Of a stretch of DNA of 64,000 nt, positions 37,083 through 46,824 are shown one piece after another. Origin of the DNA: Sediminihaliea albiluteola. GTDB lineage: Bacteria; Pseudomonadota; Gammaproteobacteria; Pseudomonadales; Halieaceae. Below the pieces are notes generated by a model that saw only the letters and a program-made list of their open reading frames with translations, was not told the DNA's origin and searched no databases. The position numbers and the translations under genes were made by a program. The stretch covers positions 310,001-374,000 of the forward strand of contig NZ_JACFXU010000014.1 of assembly GCF_014077625.1 (NCBI RefSeq), given 5' to 3'. The first letter of the stretch is position 1, and every line of letters starts with the position of its first letter.

Positions 37083-37275
37083 GGCCCTATGCGATTGATG
37101 GCGGCCCTGTTCGCAGTATCGGGGCTGTTCACAGCCTAACACTTTGGTCCAAAGTCATTTTGAGGCCAGACAACTTCCCGAAAACTGGATTATTCGGTAG
37201 GCTGAGCAAATTAATAAAAAGCTTGCCTGCCCGACAATGGGCACAAGCCATAACAAGGAGTTAAAAGCGATACCT

Positions 37276-37896
37276 ATGCAAGCATTGAAGGGACTCACAG
37301 TGATCTGTTTGGCTACGCTAGCGGGCTGCTCAACGCTGAGCAAGGAGGAGTGCTTGACCGCTGACTGGCACAGCATTGGCTATGAAGATGCTGCTAGAGG
37401 TGAAGCCAGTACTCGCATGACTGCGCACCGCGAAGCCTGCGCCAAGCACGGTATCACCCCTGAGATACGCAAGTACAAACGGGGCCATGAAGAAGGGCTA
37501 GTGGTCTTTTGTACAGGCAGTAGTGGCTACAACCGAGCACAGAGTGGTTATCAGTACCAGGGCATCTGCCCCCAAGCGCTAGAAGCTGATTTCCTTGAGG
37601 GCTATAAGGCAGGCCGAGAAATTTATTTAGTTAGGACTGAGGTTGAGCGACTCGAAAGTCGCCAAAATAGTCTTGAGCAAGAACAAGAGCGGATTAAGAC
37701 TGAAATTAAGGAAAAAGAAGCGGAGTTATTTGACTCAGACAAAACTGAGCGACAGCGCCGAAAGATTTATCAAGACATATCCCTTCTTAATGAGCGCCAA
37801 GGTAGTTTGCTGCAAGAACGCGACGAACTCATTCGCAAACTCAGCGAGGGCGAAGCAGAGCTGCGCAAACTCCACAGCCGCAGCAACTATTTCTAG
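37276..37896 (+). CDS. DUF2799 lipoprotein with C-terminal coiled coil
   Basis: About 206 aa from M-Q-A-L-K-G, chosen because it gives a compact lipoprotein signal ending L-A-T-L-A-G-C at residue 18; upstream in-frame ATG 37237 would bury it. The mature part has the DUF2799 elements W-H-S-I-G-Y-E-D-A-A-R-G and F-L-E-G-Y-K-A-G-R, then a long charged coiled coil from about residue 130. It is probably tethered to an envelope membrane. Function unknown. Confidence 0.85.
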   Translation: MQALKGLTVICLATLAGCSTLSKEECLTADWHSIGYEDAARGEASTRMTAHREACAKHGITPEIRKYKRGHEEGLVVFCTGSSGYNRAQSGYQYQGICPQALEADFLEGYKAGREIYLVRTEVERLESRQNSLEQEQERIKTEIKEKEAELFDSDKTERQRRKIYQDISLLNERQGSLLQERDELIRKLSEGEAELRKLHSRSNYF

Positions 37897-37921
37897 CTAC
37901 TGCACAAACTCGGAGATCAAC

Positions 37922-37949
37922 CACCCTGACACACAGCTGTGTCAGGGTG
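37922..37949. terminator. 28-bp perfect palindrome between convergent genes, bidirectional terminator
   Basis: CACCCTGACACACA is followed by its exact reverse complement, giving a strong hairpin between the ends of the DUF2799 and CoA-binding genes. A short CTCTT tract follows on the plus side. It likely ends transcription in both directions. Confidence 0.72.
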
Positions 37950-37970
37950 ACTCTTAAGCTTGTCAGCTAT

Positions 37971-38411
37971 TTAAGCAAGAGCACTAATCAAGCCCGCAGC
38001 TTGCAAACGAGGTAGCTCAATGGCCGGACACCTGTCCATCACGACTTGTATGCCGGCCTCCTCAGCGCTAGTTGCCGCCTCTAGGTCGATGACACCGAGC
38101 TGGGTCCAAAGTGCTGTTACGCCAAGTGCTATGCACTCTTCAACAATACCCGGCAAATACTGTGACTGCCGAAACACATCGACCATATCAATTGGCTGTT
38201 CAATATCTGCTAGGCGAGCATAAACGGGGCAGCCCAGTAGCGTCTGCCCCGCAAGACCGGGGTTGACCGGAAACACCTGGTAGCCGTGACGCAACAAAAA
38301 GCGCATCACTTCGTTGCTAGGCCGTGTCGGTTTATGACTGGCACCGACAAGAGCAATAGTGCGGGTGCTTTGCAGCAGTTGTGCTATATCTTGATCTCTG
38401 TTCAGAGGCAT
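37971..38411 (-). CDS. CoA-binding domain protein (YccU-like)
   Basis: A 146-aa single Rossmann-type CoA-binding domain. The first strand and loop read T-I-A-L-V-G-A-S-H-K-P-T-R-P-S near residue 17, followed by F-P-V-N-P, V-D-V-F-R and A-L-W-T-Q-L-G, all typical of this family. The role in E. coli is not established. It is separated by 71 nt from the universal stress protein gene upstream on the same strand. Confidence 0.88.
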   Translation of the reverse strand: MPLNRDQDIAQLLQSTRTIALVGASHKPTRPSNEVMRFLLRHGYQVFPVNPGLAGQTLLGCPVYARLADIEQPIDMVDVFRQSQYLPGIVEECIALGVTALWTQLGVIDLEAATSAEEAGIQVVMDRCPAIELPRLQAAGLISALA

Positions 38412-38482
38412 AGCGGTAAGCCTTCTCCTTCACTCATAACTATTGCTAACAGCGCCCCTAAGACCAGCTCAGAATGCAGCAA

Positions 38483-39352
38483 TTAAGGTTTCAATGCCCA
38501 CACGTCTGTTTGCAGAATTTGTAGAATACGCTCTGCGCTATTACCCATTAATGCGGCCCGTACTCCGCTGCGTCCAACAGTACCCATCACCACAATCTGA
38601 GCCTTTATCTTATCAGCGTGTTTGCTTACAACTTTTTCTACCGGACCCGGCTTACAGGTGAAAATGCTCTCCGGCAGATCGAATGATGCCGCTAATTTAC
38701 TAATTTGTTGCGCCATTTCCGCCTCTGCACTGCGCACGTAGTCAACGCTTTCAATCAGACCGAGGTCGGCCAGTACAGTGGGCACCTCAATAGCTGAGAT
38801 TATCTGCAATTCAGCGCCCAAGGCCTGCGACAGGCGCAGAGCATTACCCAATACTTTATGGTTTAAGCGACGCTTGCTGGCCACTGTCGTCGACAGGTCA
38901 AGCGTCGCCAAGACCGGCTTAGTTTTGCTCCAGTTCTTTTCAGCTACTAGCATAACCGGCACCGGACACTCGCGTAATAAGCGCCAATCAGTTGGTTTAT
39001 GCAGCAGTGATTCACTGCGGTGAGCGGTCTTAATTACCGCTGCGTAGCCGCCTTCACTACAGCGTTTATTAATCCAGCCAGCGAGGTCCTTTGACCACAC
39101 CACTTTCAACTTAACTTTTTGGTCTTGATGGCGATGTTTATCGATAAGTGCCTGAACATTGTTTTCCCGCTCTTGCATTAAGCGCTTACGCATAGCCGTC
39201 TGCTGAGTGGCATCAACTTTAAGCCGCTTCAAAGGCGCATAGGTGAACGCCACTACCTCTGGCGCCTGCCCCAAGGCAGCGGCCAAAGCCAGCCCTCTGG
39301 GTATGGCGTGACAAGTATCTTCTAGGTCGGCAATGATCAGTAACTTATCCAT
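38483..39352 (-). CDS. Tandem universal stress protein (UspA x2, UspE-like)
   Basis: A 289-aa protein made of two Usp domains. The second domain carries the ATP-type motif V-V-M-G-T-V-G-R-S-G-V-R-A-A-L-M-G-N-S-A-E near residue 254. The first domain lacks a clear G-x-2-G-x-9-G motif. A stress or low-oxygen role is known for UspE relatives; the present trigger is not readable. Confidence 0.87.
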   Translation of the reverse strand: MDKLLIIADLEDTCHAIPRGLALAAALGQAPEVVAFTYAPLKRLKVDATQQTAMRKRLMQERENNVQALIDKHRHQDQKVKLKVVWSKDLAGWINKRCSEGGYAAVIKTAHRSESLLHKPTDWRLLRECPVPVMLVAEKNWSKTKPVLATLDLSTTVASKRRLNHKVLGNALRLSQALGAELQIISAIEVPTVLADLGLIESVDYVRSAEAEMAQQISKLAASFDLPESIFTCKPGPVEKVVSKHADKIKAQIVVMGTVGRSGVRAALMGNSAERILQILQTDVWALKP

Positions 39353-39696
39353 AAGCTATTCTTTTCCTTGTGAGGTTTAATTCTCATATAACAGTATAGA
39401 ACTTAGCGCCTAAGTATGCAGTGCCACAAAGTACTAAGCAGCTATACCACCCTGCCCTACTCACGCTGCACAGTGACCCATCTAAAGCGCAGCAGTCAGG
39501 CTTGGCGGTTGCAGGCTACGAAAAGAGAACTAAGAGATAGGCCTAGCAATAAAACGCAAGTAACGCGCATGCTTGCAAATCGACCTTTCAACATAAAGCT
39601 ATCCGCCCGTATCCTGTATTCATATGAATACAGGATACGCTAGCGAAAAGGTAGGAGGCTAGGCGGAATGTCTAAACACCGCGATAGTATGGTCTA
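39353..39696. other. Gene-free stretch with a long palindrome
   Basis: This 344-bp interval lies between the universal stress gene start and the TauD gene end, both on the minus strand. I see no credible gene in it. It should contain the stress-protein promoter. The standout content is the 32-bp palindrome at 39608-39639, listed separately. Confidence 0.5.
39608..39639. repeat. 32-bp perfect palindrome downstream of the TauD gene
   Basis: CGTATCCTGTATTCAT is followed with no gap by its exact reverse complement. It lies 58 bp after the end of the TauD gene. No T-run follows on either side, so it is not a standard terminator. It may be a dyad operator or a cruciform or mRNA 3'-end structure. 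Confidence 0.75.
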
Positions 39697-40623
39697 TCAC
39701 TCACCACTTAACACACGACCGAGTTGCACATCACCCTCAATGGTTGTGCGGTTAATAACCCGCTTAACGCCAGGGCGCGTGCCGGTGGCGCAGTGCATCA
39801 AGCGCCAGTTATCCCAAAGAACCATGTCGCCTTCACGCCACTGGTGAAAATAATGAAATTCAGGCTTGCGTGTGTGATCGACTAAATACTGCAGTAACTC
39901 AATTGCCTCGTCATTAGACAGGCCGGCCTGTTGCGGGGTAATGACTCGATCGAGAAACTGCTCCACGATGCCTAATACGGGACGTTTAGTCACTGGGTGC
40001 GTGACCACTGCTGGGTATACCGAATCGGGGAAATCCGGGTATTTCATATCACTGGGTTTGCGCGGACTGTGAGGGCCAGGTTCATAGCCTTCTAAATCGA
40101 CATAGCGCATGTGCTTGCGCTGCATGCAGAAAGCGTAAGCCACCTCAATCTTTTTCAGTAGCTCTTGAGTCTCTTTATCTAGCGCGTCATAGGCCTTAGC
40201 TAGGTCTCCAAAGCCAGTGAGCCCATCATCTGAAGGTACGACCACCGCGCGCAGCAAGGCACCGTGATTAGGGCGACCGGTGTAGTGCAGGTCCATGTGC
40301 CAATCTAAGCGACCCACGATTTCTTCACCCTTGTAGCTTGCAGTGAAAAACTTGTCTTTGTCACCGCCATTTTCCAGTACAAAAAGCTCTGGGTACTCCT
40401 CTGAAGTCTCTGCCTTCAGTGGATGCAACTCCAAGGTTCCAAAAATACGGCTGAATTCGATCTGCTTTTCCGGAGTGATATCTTGACCGCGGAACAACAG
40501 AAGACCGTGCTCATACCACAGCGCTTTAAGCTCTGCTTTCAAAGCATCAGTCATAGGATCATTGATATTAAAGCCCGAAATCTCGGCGCCAATATTATTT
40601 AACGGGGTTACCTGTAACGACAT
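39697..40623 (-). CDS. TauD/TfdA family Fe(II)/2-oxoglutarate dioxygenase
   Basis: About 308 aa from M-S-L-Q-V-T-P-L-N, with AAGGAG 6 nt before that ATG; a reading from 40659 adds a non-family tail. The iron ligands are H and D in D-W-H-M-D-L-H-Y near residue 98 and the distal His in L-M-H-C-A-T-G-T-R-P-G, whose Arg binds 2-oxoglutarate. Relatives hydroxylate taurine, aryloxyalkanoates or alkyl sulfates. It follows the class II aldolase gene by 36 nt. Confidence 0.92.
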   Translation of the reverse strand: MSLQVTPLNNIGAEISGFNINDPMTDALKAELKALWYEHGLLLFRGQDITPEKQIEFSRIFGTLELHPLKAETSEEYPELFVLENGGDKDKFFTASYKGEEIVGRLDWHMDLHYTGRPNHGALLRAVVVPSDDGLTGFGDLAKAYDALDKETQELLKKIEVAYAFCMQRKHMRYVDLEGYEPGPHSPRKPSDMKYPDFPDSVYPAVVTHPVTKRPVLGIVEQFLDRVITPQQAGLSNDEAIELLQYLVDHTRKPEFHYFHQWREGDMVLWDNWRLMHCATGTRPGVKRVINRTTIEGDVQLGRVLSGE

Positions 40624-40659
40624 TATAAACTCCTTATTCCTGCTTCGAGGTTCGGGCAA

Positions 40660-41430
40660 TTATTCGATAATAGAAGGGTCAGCCCGCAATTCACGTCTGG
40701 CCATAGCCTCCCAGCAAAAGGGAAAGCCATTTGCATCGGTGATGCCGATTTTCTCTACCACGGCATCGTCAAGCGGAACACCGCCACCGGCTAGCTCCAC
40801 CTCGTAGGCGCGCTTACAACGCCACTCCAGTGTTATAACCCGCAAATGCGCCTGGCGTAAGTCTTTGCCCACAACCAAGGCACCGTGGTTTGCGAGCAGA
40901 GCCCATTTGGAGTCACCTAGGGCTTCGGCCGCAGACAAGCTTGTGGCTTCGTTCTCAAAAGTACCGGCGTACTCATCATACAAAGGTAAGTCAACGCCAC
41001 AGTGCGCGCCCGTCTGGTCATAAACTGGCGGCACACGCTGCATATTGGCCCAAATACCACTCCAATGAGCATGATTATGGATGACCACATTAGTGTCCGG
41101 CCGCAGAGCGTGTAACTGGATATGTAGGCCTATTGCCGGGGTGACGTTCCACTCGCCTTCAATCACATTACCCTGATGATCCAGTGTAACAATGTCACTT
41201 GCGGTCAGTTCATCCCAAGCCAACTCCCAGGGGTTGGTCAAAATATTACCGTTGGCTAAGCGATAGGTGATATGGCCAGCGATATGCTCATTCCAACCTT
41301 CTCGGAAGAGCATACGACACATTAAGGCAACTTTAGCCTGCTCACTTAGCTCAGGCAGTAGCGCTTTGCGCCCCGGTCGAGGAGCGTAGCGCTCCATCAT
41401 TGCTTGATCTAATCCCATGTACTTGCTCAT
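40660..41430 (-). CDS. Class II aldolase/adducin family protein
   Basis: A 256-aa zinc-aldolase fold. The zinc histidines are visible as V-I-H-N-H-A-H-W near residue 117 and the later H-L-R-V near residue 195, with L-L-A-N-H-G-A-L-V-V-G between. Family members cleave sugar phosphates or decarboxylate or dehydrate small acids. The pairing with a TauD dioxygenase suggests a two-step pathway whose substrate is unknown. Confidence 0.9.
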   Translation of the reverse strand: MSKYMGLDQAMMERYAPRPGRKALLPELSEQAKVALMCRMLFREGWNEHIAGHITYRLANGNILTNPWELAWDELTASDIVTLDHQGNVIEGEWNVTPAIGLHIQLHALRPDTNVVIHNHAHWSGIWANMQRVPPVYDQTGAHCGVDLPLYDEYAGTFENEATSLSAAEALGDSKWALLANHGALVVGKDLRQAHLRVITLEWRCKRAYEVELAGGGVPLDDAVVEKIGITDANGFPFCWEAMARRELRADPSIIE

Positions 41431-41557
41431 AAAAAACCAGCCTATTATAAATTGTGGTAAATAGTCGAAAGTTTGATGCTCTTGGCACAGTATAGTTAAT
41501 CGGCACTAAGCAAGTTGCCGCCAATCTAGACAAATTATTACCCGATCCAGCCAAAAG

Positions 41558-42568
41558 CTAGCGGGCAAACAAAGCGTCTCGATAGGCTTTAGGGGTGTGC
41601 CCAGTCCACTTTTTGAAAGCGCGATTGAACCCCGAGCTATCAGCATAGCCAACTTTCTGGGCAACCTCGCTTAAAGATAGCCGAGGGTCACTCAAAAAAC
41701 GACGGGCTTGTATTTCTCGCACTCGATCAACCAGTTCCTGGTACTGCCAACCCTGAGCCTGCAGCTTTCTGCTCAAAGTGCGAGCACTGTAGTGCAGCTC
41801 GGATGCTGCAGCTTCCAATGTCGGCGGCTGGCTCGGGTCTCGCACAACCATCTGCCACAGCCGCCAGGCCACATCGCCCCGATTGCGCTCAATGCTTTTT
41901 TCTTCACAAAGTTTTTCGTAAAGCTTTGCGCTATGTGGGCTCGAGTGAGGTAGAGGCTCATCGAGGATTGATGCCTCAAAAAACAATTCTGTGTGAGGTG
42001 CGTCAAATTGCAGGGGGCAGTCAAAGATTTCGCTGTAGCGCTCAGCATGCGGTGGCGATGGGTAATCACAGTTCAAACGGCTGAGCGGTAAGTCCTTGCC
42101 CAAAATCCAGCGACAGGTGGTAAGAATGTTTGTCAGAACATCTTCAATCGCCAGTAAACGTAAGTCGCCTAAACTGGGATTAGCGTAAATCTGATAGCAG
42201 CCCTCATTAGCTGCTTCGCTAAAGGAAATAATTATCTGCCCACCAGAAAAGCGCCCAGTATAATTTTGATAGCGCAGACCAGCTTCTGTGGCCGCTCGTA
42301 AATTAGCACTACTCATCATCAGGTAGGCAAATTGGTCGAGGGTCACGAGAGAGCGCCGCAGACCTAGCTCCAAGCCCAAGCCAGGGTTCTTACTAGCCGC
42401 CAATGCCGCCCTGAGTAAACCTTGGTGCTGCTCCGCGGTCACCACTTGGTCTGGGCCTTCGAGTTGGCTGGGCGAAATGCCGTTGTTAGCCGCCAAAGCC
42501 TCGGCATCTAAGCCGAGGCTGGATAACTGATCTAAAAGCCAGACAATGTAGCGAGCATCGGTATTAAT
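41558..42568 (-). CDS. AraC-family regulator with arabinose-binding-type N domain, likely ATT start
   Basis: The C-terminal double helix-turn-helix is clear: L-S-L-S-E-V-A-Q-K-V-G-Y-A-D-S-S-G-F-N-R near the end, then W-T-G-H-T-P-K-A-Y-R. The first NTG codon (TTG 42496) omits the usual start of the N domain. Upstream in frame come N-T-D-A-R-Y-I-V-W-L-L-D-Q-L-S-S-L-G, reaching ATT at 42568 with GGAG 7 nt before. The product is then 336 aa, the family norm. It probably controls the adjacent aldolase/TauD unit or the amidohydrolase. Confidence 0.85.
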   Translation of the reverse strand: MNTDARYIVWLLDQLSSLGLDAEALAANNGISPSQLEGPDQVVTAEQHQGLLRAALAASKNPGLGLELGLRRSLVTLDQFAYLMMSSANLRAATEAGLRYQNYTGRFSGGQIIISFSEAANEGCYQIYANPSLGDLRLLAIEDVLTNILTTCRWILGKDLPLSRLNCDYPSPPHAERYSEIFDCPLQFDAPHTELFFEASILDEPLPHSSPHSAKLYEKLCEEKSIERNRGDVAWRLWQMVVRDPSQPPTLEAAASELHYSARTLSRKLQAQGWQYQELVDRVREIQARRFLSDPRLSLSEVAQKVGYADSSGFNRAFKKWTGHTPKAYRDALFAR

Positions 42569-42645
42569 TTTCGCTCTCCAACTATTCCAGATTTAACAAA
42601 GCCATCGCTTGTGCTGGATCTAAGTCATGCTGGCGGTGCTGGAGC

Positions 42646-44370
42646 TTATTGAGGGTAAACTTTCAGCCCCTCTTTATAGGTTGCAAGAACCTGAATATCT
42701 TTGATAGTCATGGGGTCCACTGTCAGTGGATTGGCATCCAGCACAACTAAGTCTGCCAACTTACCCACGCTAATCGAGCCCTTGCGCTGCTCTTCTTTAT
42801 ACTGCCATGCACCATCGAGAGTAATCGCCCGCAGAGCTTGCTCAGTGCTAATACGCTCCTGTGCGCCGATCACTTGACCGGAGCGAGATACTCGGTTTAC
42901 CGCCGACCAGACCGTCAATAACTGATCCATAGGTGTGACAATATAGTCATTGTGATTAGTAAAGTGGATACCTAAATCCGCAGCCGACTTCATCGGGCTC
43001 AGGAAGTTAGCGCGCTCAGGCCCCAAGTTGTTTAGGTGAACATCTCCCCAAAAAAAGGCGTGGTTACTAAAGAAGGCAGGCACCATGCCAAAGCGAGCAT
43101 AGTCTTCCAATTGATCCTGTCGAATAAACTGGGAGTGAATAATCACTGTGCGCGGGTCATCGCCCGCTTTATCAAGATGCTTTTTGTGTGCATCCAACAG
43201 AATATCCACTGCAGCGTCGGCATTGGCATGAACAAATGCGCGCATACCCTTTTCGTAAACTGCTCCGATAAGCGACTCTACTTCCTCTGCCGGGGCAACT
43301 GGCTCCCCGCGCCAATCAGCTTCACCACTGGGGCTACCTGTCAGGTAAGGCTCCGTAAAGTAAGCTGTCTTGCCCTGCGGCGAGCCGTCAACGATAAGCT
43401 TTATGCCAGCCAACTTTAGCCGCTTATGGTAATCGGCGTATTGCTCCTTATCTGCGGCAAAGGCATCGAGATCTTCGGAGCCACCCAAGGCCACCAGATC
43501 AAGGTATAGGTCGCCACGCTCCGCCGCCTCTTTATACAGCTCAAAGCTGTCTAGATTTGTTAAGCCATCTTGGATTGTTGTCACACCATTACTGGCGTAA
43601 AACTCCTGCGCCAGTTTAATATTTTCAAAGCGAACTTCCCCCTGTGGCAGGGGTAAGGCGCGGGCAGCGGGAAACCATGCAGTTTCCATTACCAAACCCA
43701 GTGGTTCATTGCTGCCCTCTCGTCGAACGATAACACCGCCCTCAGGCGTTGGCGTTGTTGCATCATAGCCGATCGCCTCAAATGCACGACTATTCAATAC
43801 CGCGCCATGGAAGGATACATGTACAACGATGACAGGGTTATCAGGAAAAACTGCATCTAAATCATCGCGGTTTATATGGCGACCATCGGCAAGCGTATCT
43901 GCATCGTAGCCAAAACCTACAATCCAGTCGCCCGCCACATGCCCGTTGCGCTTAGCTTGGGCCTGCAGCTCTGCAATCACCTCGGCGATATTGCTTACCT
44001 TCCCTACCGGCGCGCCAGATAGATTGGCCCAGCTCGCTGAAGTGGTGGCCATAGAGAAGTGACTATGCCCATCGATAAAGCCAGGTACTAGAGTGTTCCC
44101 GGCCAGATCAACCATCTCGGTCTGAGCACTTTTCAATTGGTTTATTTTCGCTGCTGAACCCACTGCGATAATTTTACCATCGCGAACAGCAACCGCCTCT
44201 GCACTAGCTTGCGCTGTGTCCATAGTGACAATAGGGCCACCACTAAAAATCTGATCTGCCGCTAATTGCGTATGCGGCGCTGCCGAGCCGTCAATCCGAG
44301 TACAGCCTACTAGTGCTGCAGAGAGAACCAGCAAAGCGATCGCACCGCGACTTATATTATTCTTTATCAC
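42646..44370 (-). CDS. YtcJ-like amidohydrolase, lipoprotein
   Basis: A 574-aa metal-dependent hydrolase of the amidohydrolase superfamily. Residues 1-23 form a lipoprotein signal ending L-V-G-C. The HxH metal site is F-I-D-G-H-S-H-F near residue 100, with further histidines in V-H-A-N-A-D and N-H-N-D-Y. YtcJ-type proteins hydrolyse N-acyl or formyl groups on varied substrates. Export to the envelope suggests it acts on an incoming compound. It is an isolated gene on the minus strand. Confidence 0.9.
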   Translation of the reverse strand: MIKNNISRGAIALLVLSAALVGCTRIDGSAAPHTQLAADQIFSGGPIVTMDTAQASAEAVAVRDGKIIAVGSAAKINQLKSAQTEMVDLAGNTLVPGFIDGHSHFSMATTSASWANLSGAPVGKVSNIAEVIAELQAQAKRNGHVAGDWIVGFGYDADTLADGRHINRDDLDAVFPDNPVIVVHVSFHGAVLNSRAFEAIGYDATTPTPEGGVIVRREGSNEPLGLVMETAWFPAARALPLPQGEVRFENIKLAQEFYASNGVTTIQDGLTNLDSFELYKEAAERGDLYLDLVALGGSEDLDAFAADKEQYADYHKRLKLAGIKLIVDGSPQGKTAYFTEPYLTGSPSGEADWRGEPVAPAEEVESLIGAVYEKGMRAFVHANADAAVDILLDAHKKHLDKAGDDPRTVIIHSQFIRQDQLEDYARFGMVPAFFSNHAFFWGDVHLNNLGPERANFLSPMKSAADLGIHFTNHNDYIVTPMDQLLTVWSAVNRVSRSGQVIGAQERISTEQALRAITLDGAWQYKEEQRKGSISVGKLADLVVLDANPLTVDPMTIKDIQVLATYKEGLKVYPQ

Positions 44371-44475
44371 TGCTCAATCCTTAGTTAAATAGAGTTATTG
44401 ATACATCGCCGACCACCAAGAGCAGTCTAGAGCTTAAAGTAAAAGCCCAAGACTACCCCAAGCTAGCCTAAGCCG

Positions 44476-45495
<1,020 letters not shown>

Positions 45496-45683
45496 TCAGA
45501 AGCCTTTTCGAGCTCAATGCAGGCAGCTCACGATAGCTGAACTTGATCTTGAGTTTTCCCTGCCATGGTTTTCCAGCTAACTCCATACAGGGACAAACAA
45601 ATCTGCAGAACTCTCTGGGTCGAGAGCTGCTCAACTCTGTTGATTACTTGCAGTAAGTATATTAATCAAGGCAAGTGCATGCT

Positions 45684-45700
45684 TAGTACACATGTACGAG
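45684..45700 (+). promoter_or_regulatory. Distal copy of the selenium-operon dyad
   Basis: TAGTACACATGTACGAG contains the perfect inverted repeat GTACA-CA-TGTAC. It lies 93 bp upstream of the promoter-proximal copy and 174 bp before the first gene of the sel operon. Confidence 0.6.
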
Positions 45701-45776
45701 GGCGAAAACTACAATTAAGCATTGCTGAGCGTGCCAGCGAATAAGACTCAGTCCACTACAAAGGCAGCTCATAGCA

Positions 45777-45820
45777 TAGTACAGTCGTACGATACCTCCG
45801 CTGTTTCGCTCACTTATACT
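45777..45820 (+). promoter_or_regulatory. Activator-type promoter of the sel operon with proximal dyad
   Basis: The dyad TAGTACAGTCGTACGAT (45777-45793) touches the -35 position of a promoter whose -10 is TATACT (45815-45820) and which lacks a good -35 hexamer. The dyad centre is near -42, the place of a class II activator. The same dyad, differing at one base, lies at the matching position upstream of the UGSC selenoprotein operon. Confidence 0.65.
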
Positions 45821-45873
45821 CTGAGGGTTAAGAGAAGCAACTTGAATTTACTCCTGTTTATCGGAACTTAATC

Positions 45874-46809
45874 ATGCGAATAGCCATACAGCCAGATTTC
45901 CCCCAGCTGGTCGATCAACTTCATTCCCTAGTACCTGGTGTTGAGGCCTTTTTGCTGCCCAAGGCGGAACAATCAAATGAAGCGATAGTGGCTGATGCCC
46001 TGCTGGGCACCGCTGTCGGTGGGAGCGAGCTGCCGGCCCTCATCGAGCGCATGGAAGGACTGCGCTGGATCCATATATTAGGTACGGGCGTGGATAAGTT
46101 CCCGCTTCATTTAGTCCAAGACAAACTGGTCACCTGCTCCCGTGGCGCCACCGCAAGCCCCATCTCCGAGTGGGTTCTGGCCATGCTACTTGCCCACGAA
46201 AAACAATTGCCTAAGCGCTGGATTACAGAGCCACCGGAAACTTGGCATATGGCCGACCTCGGCTGTTTAGAAAATAAAACTCTGGGCATTATCGGCTTTG
46301 GAGCTATCGGCCAAGCTATTGCCAAGCGCGCGCTGGCCTTTGATATGAAGGTAGTTGCCAAAGTTCGCAGCCACCGCAGCAGTCCAACTCCCGGCGTCGA
46401 ACTCGTCGCAGAGCTAAACGACTTGCTATCAGTAGCTGATCACGTGGCTCTCGCACTGCCCTCCACACCCGAAAGTGAGGGATTGATAGGGGCACAAGCG
46501 ATGGCAGCAATGAAACCCGGCGTACACTTGGTTAACGTATCCCGCGCCAACCTTATCGATCAGGAGGCGCTTCGCGAATACCTCGATAATGGCCAAATAA
46601 GCCGCGCCTCACTGGATGTTGTGGAGCCCGAACCTTTGCCAGCCGGTCACTGGATATATCAGCACCCGCAAGTTTTTTTGAGCCCGCATATCTCGTGGAG
46701 TGGGCCTAATATGATTGAGCGGATCGTGAGGCCTTTTTTCGAGAATGTTGTGGCCTTCTCCAAAGGCCAAACACTACAAGGCATCGTTGATACTGCTGCA
46801 GGTTACTAG
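45874..46809 (+). CDS. D-2-hydroxyacid dehydrogenase family protein
   Basis: A 311-aa NAD(P)-dependent dehydrogenase that interconverts 2-oxo and 2-hydroxy acids. The cofactor loop is I-I-G-F-G-A-I-G-Q-A near residue 142. The substrate Arg is in V-N-V-S-R-A-N-L-I-D, the Glu in L-D-V-V-E-P-E-P-L-P, and the His in S-P-H-I-S-W. It is the first gene of the sel operon, ending 15 nt before selA. That company is unusual and hints that its product or substrate matters to the selenoprotein pathway. Confidence 0.92.
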   Translation: MRIAIQPDFPQLVDQLHSLVPGVEAFLLPKAEQSNEAIVADALLGTAVGGSELPALIERMEGLRWIHILGTGVDKFPLHLVQDKLVTCSRGATASPISEWVLAMLLAHEKQLPKRWITEPPETWHMADLGCLENKTLGIIGFGAIGQAIAKRALAFDMKVVAKVRSHRSSPTPGVELVAELNDLLSVADHVALALPSTPESEGLIGAQAMAAMKPGVHLVNVSRANLIDQEALREYLDNGQISRASLDVVEPEPLPAGHWIYQHPQVFLSPHISWSGPNMIERIVRPFFENVVAFSKGQTLQGIVDTAAGY

Positions 46810-46824
46810 CTAAGAGAATTTGCC

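Noticed and set aside
39416-39643. 75-codon plus-strand ORF in the gap before the TauD gene
   Set aside because: Low-information sequence that runs through the 32-bp palindrome; no ribosome site or recognisable domain.
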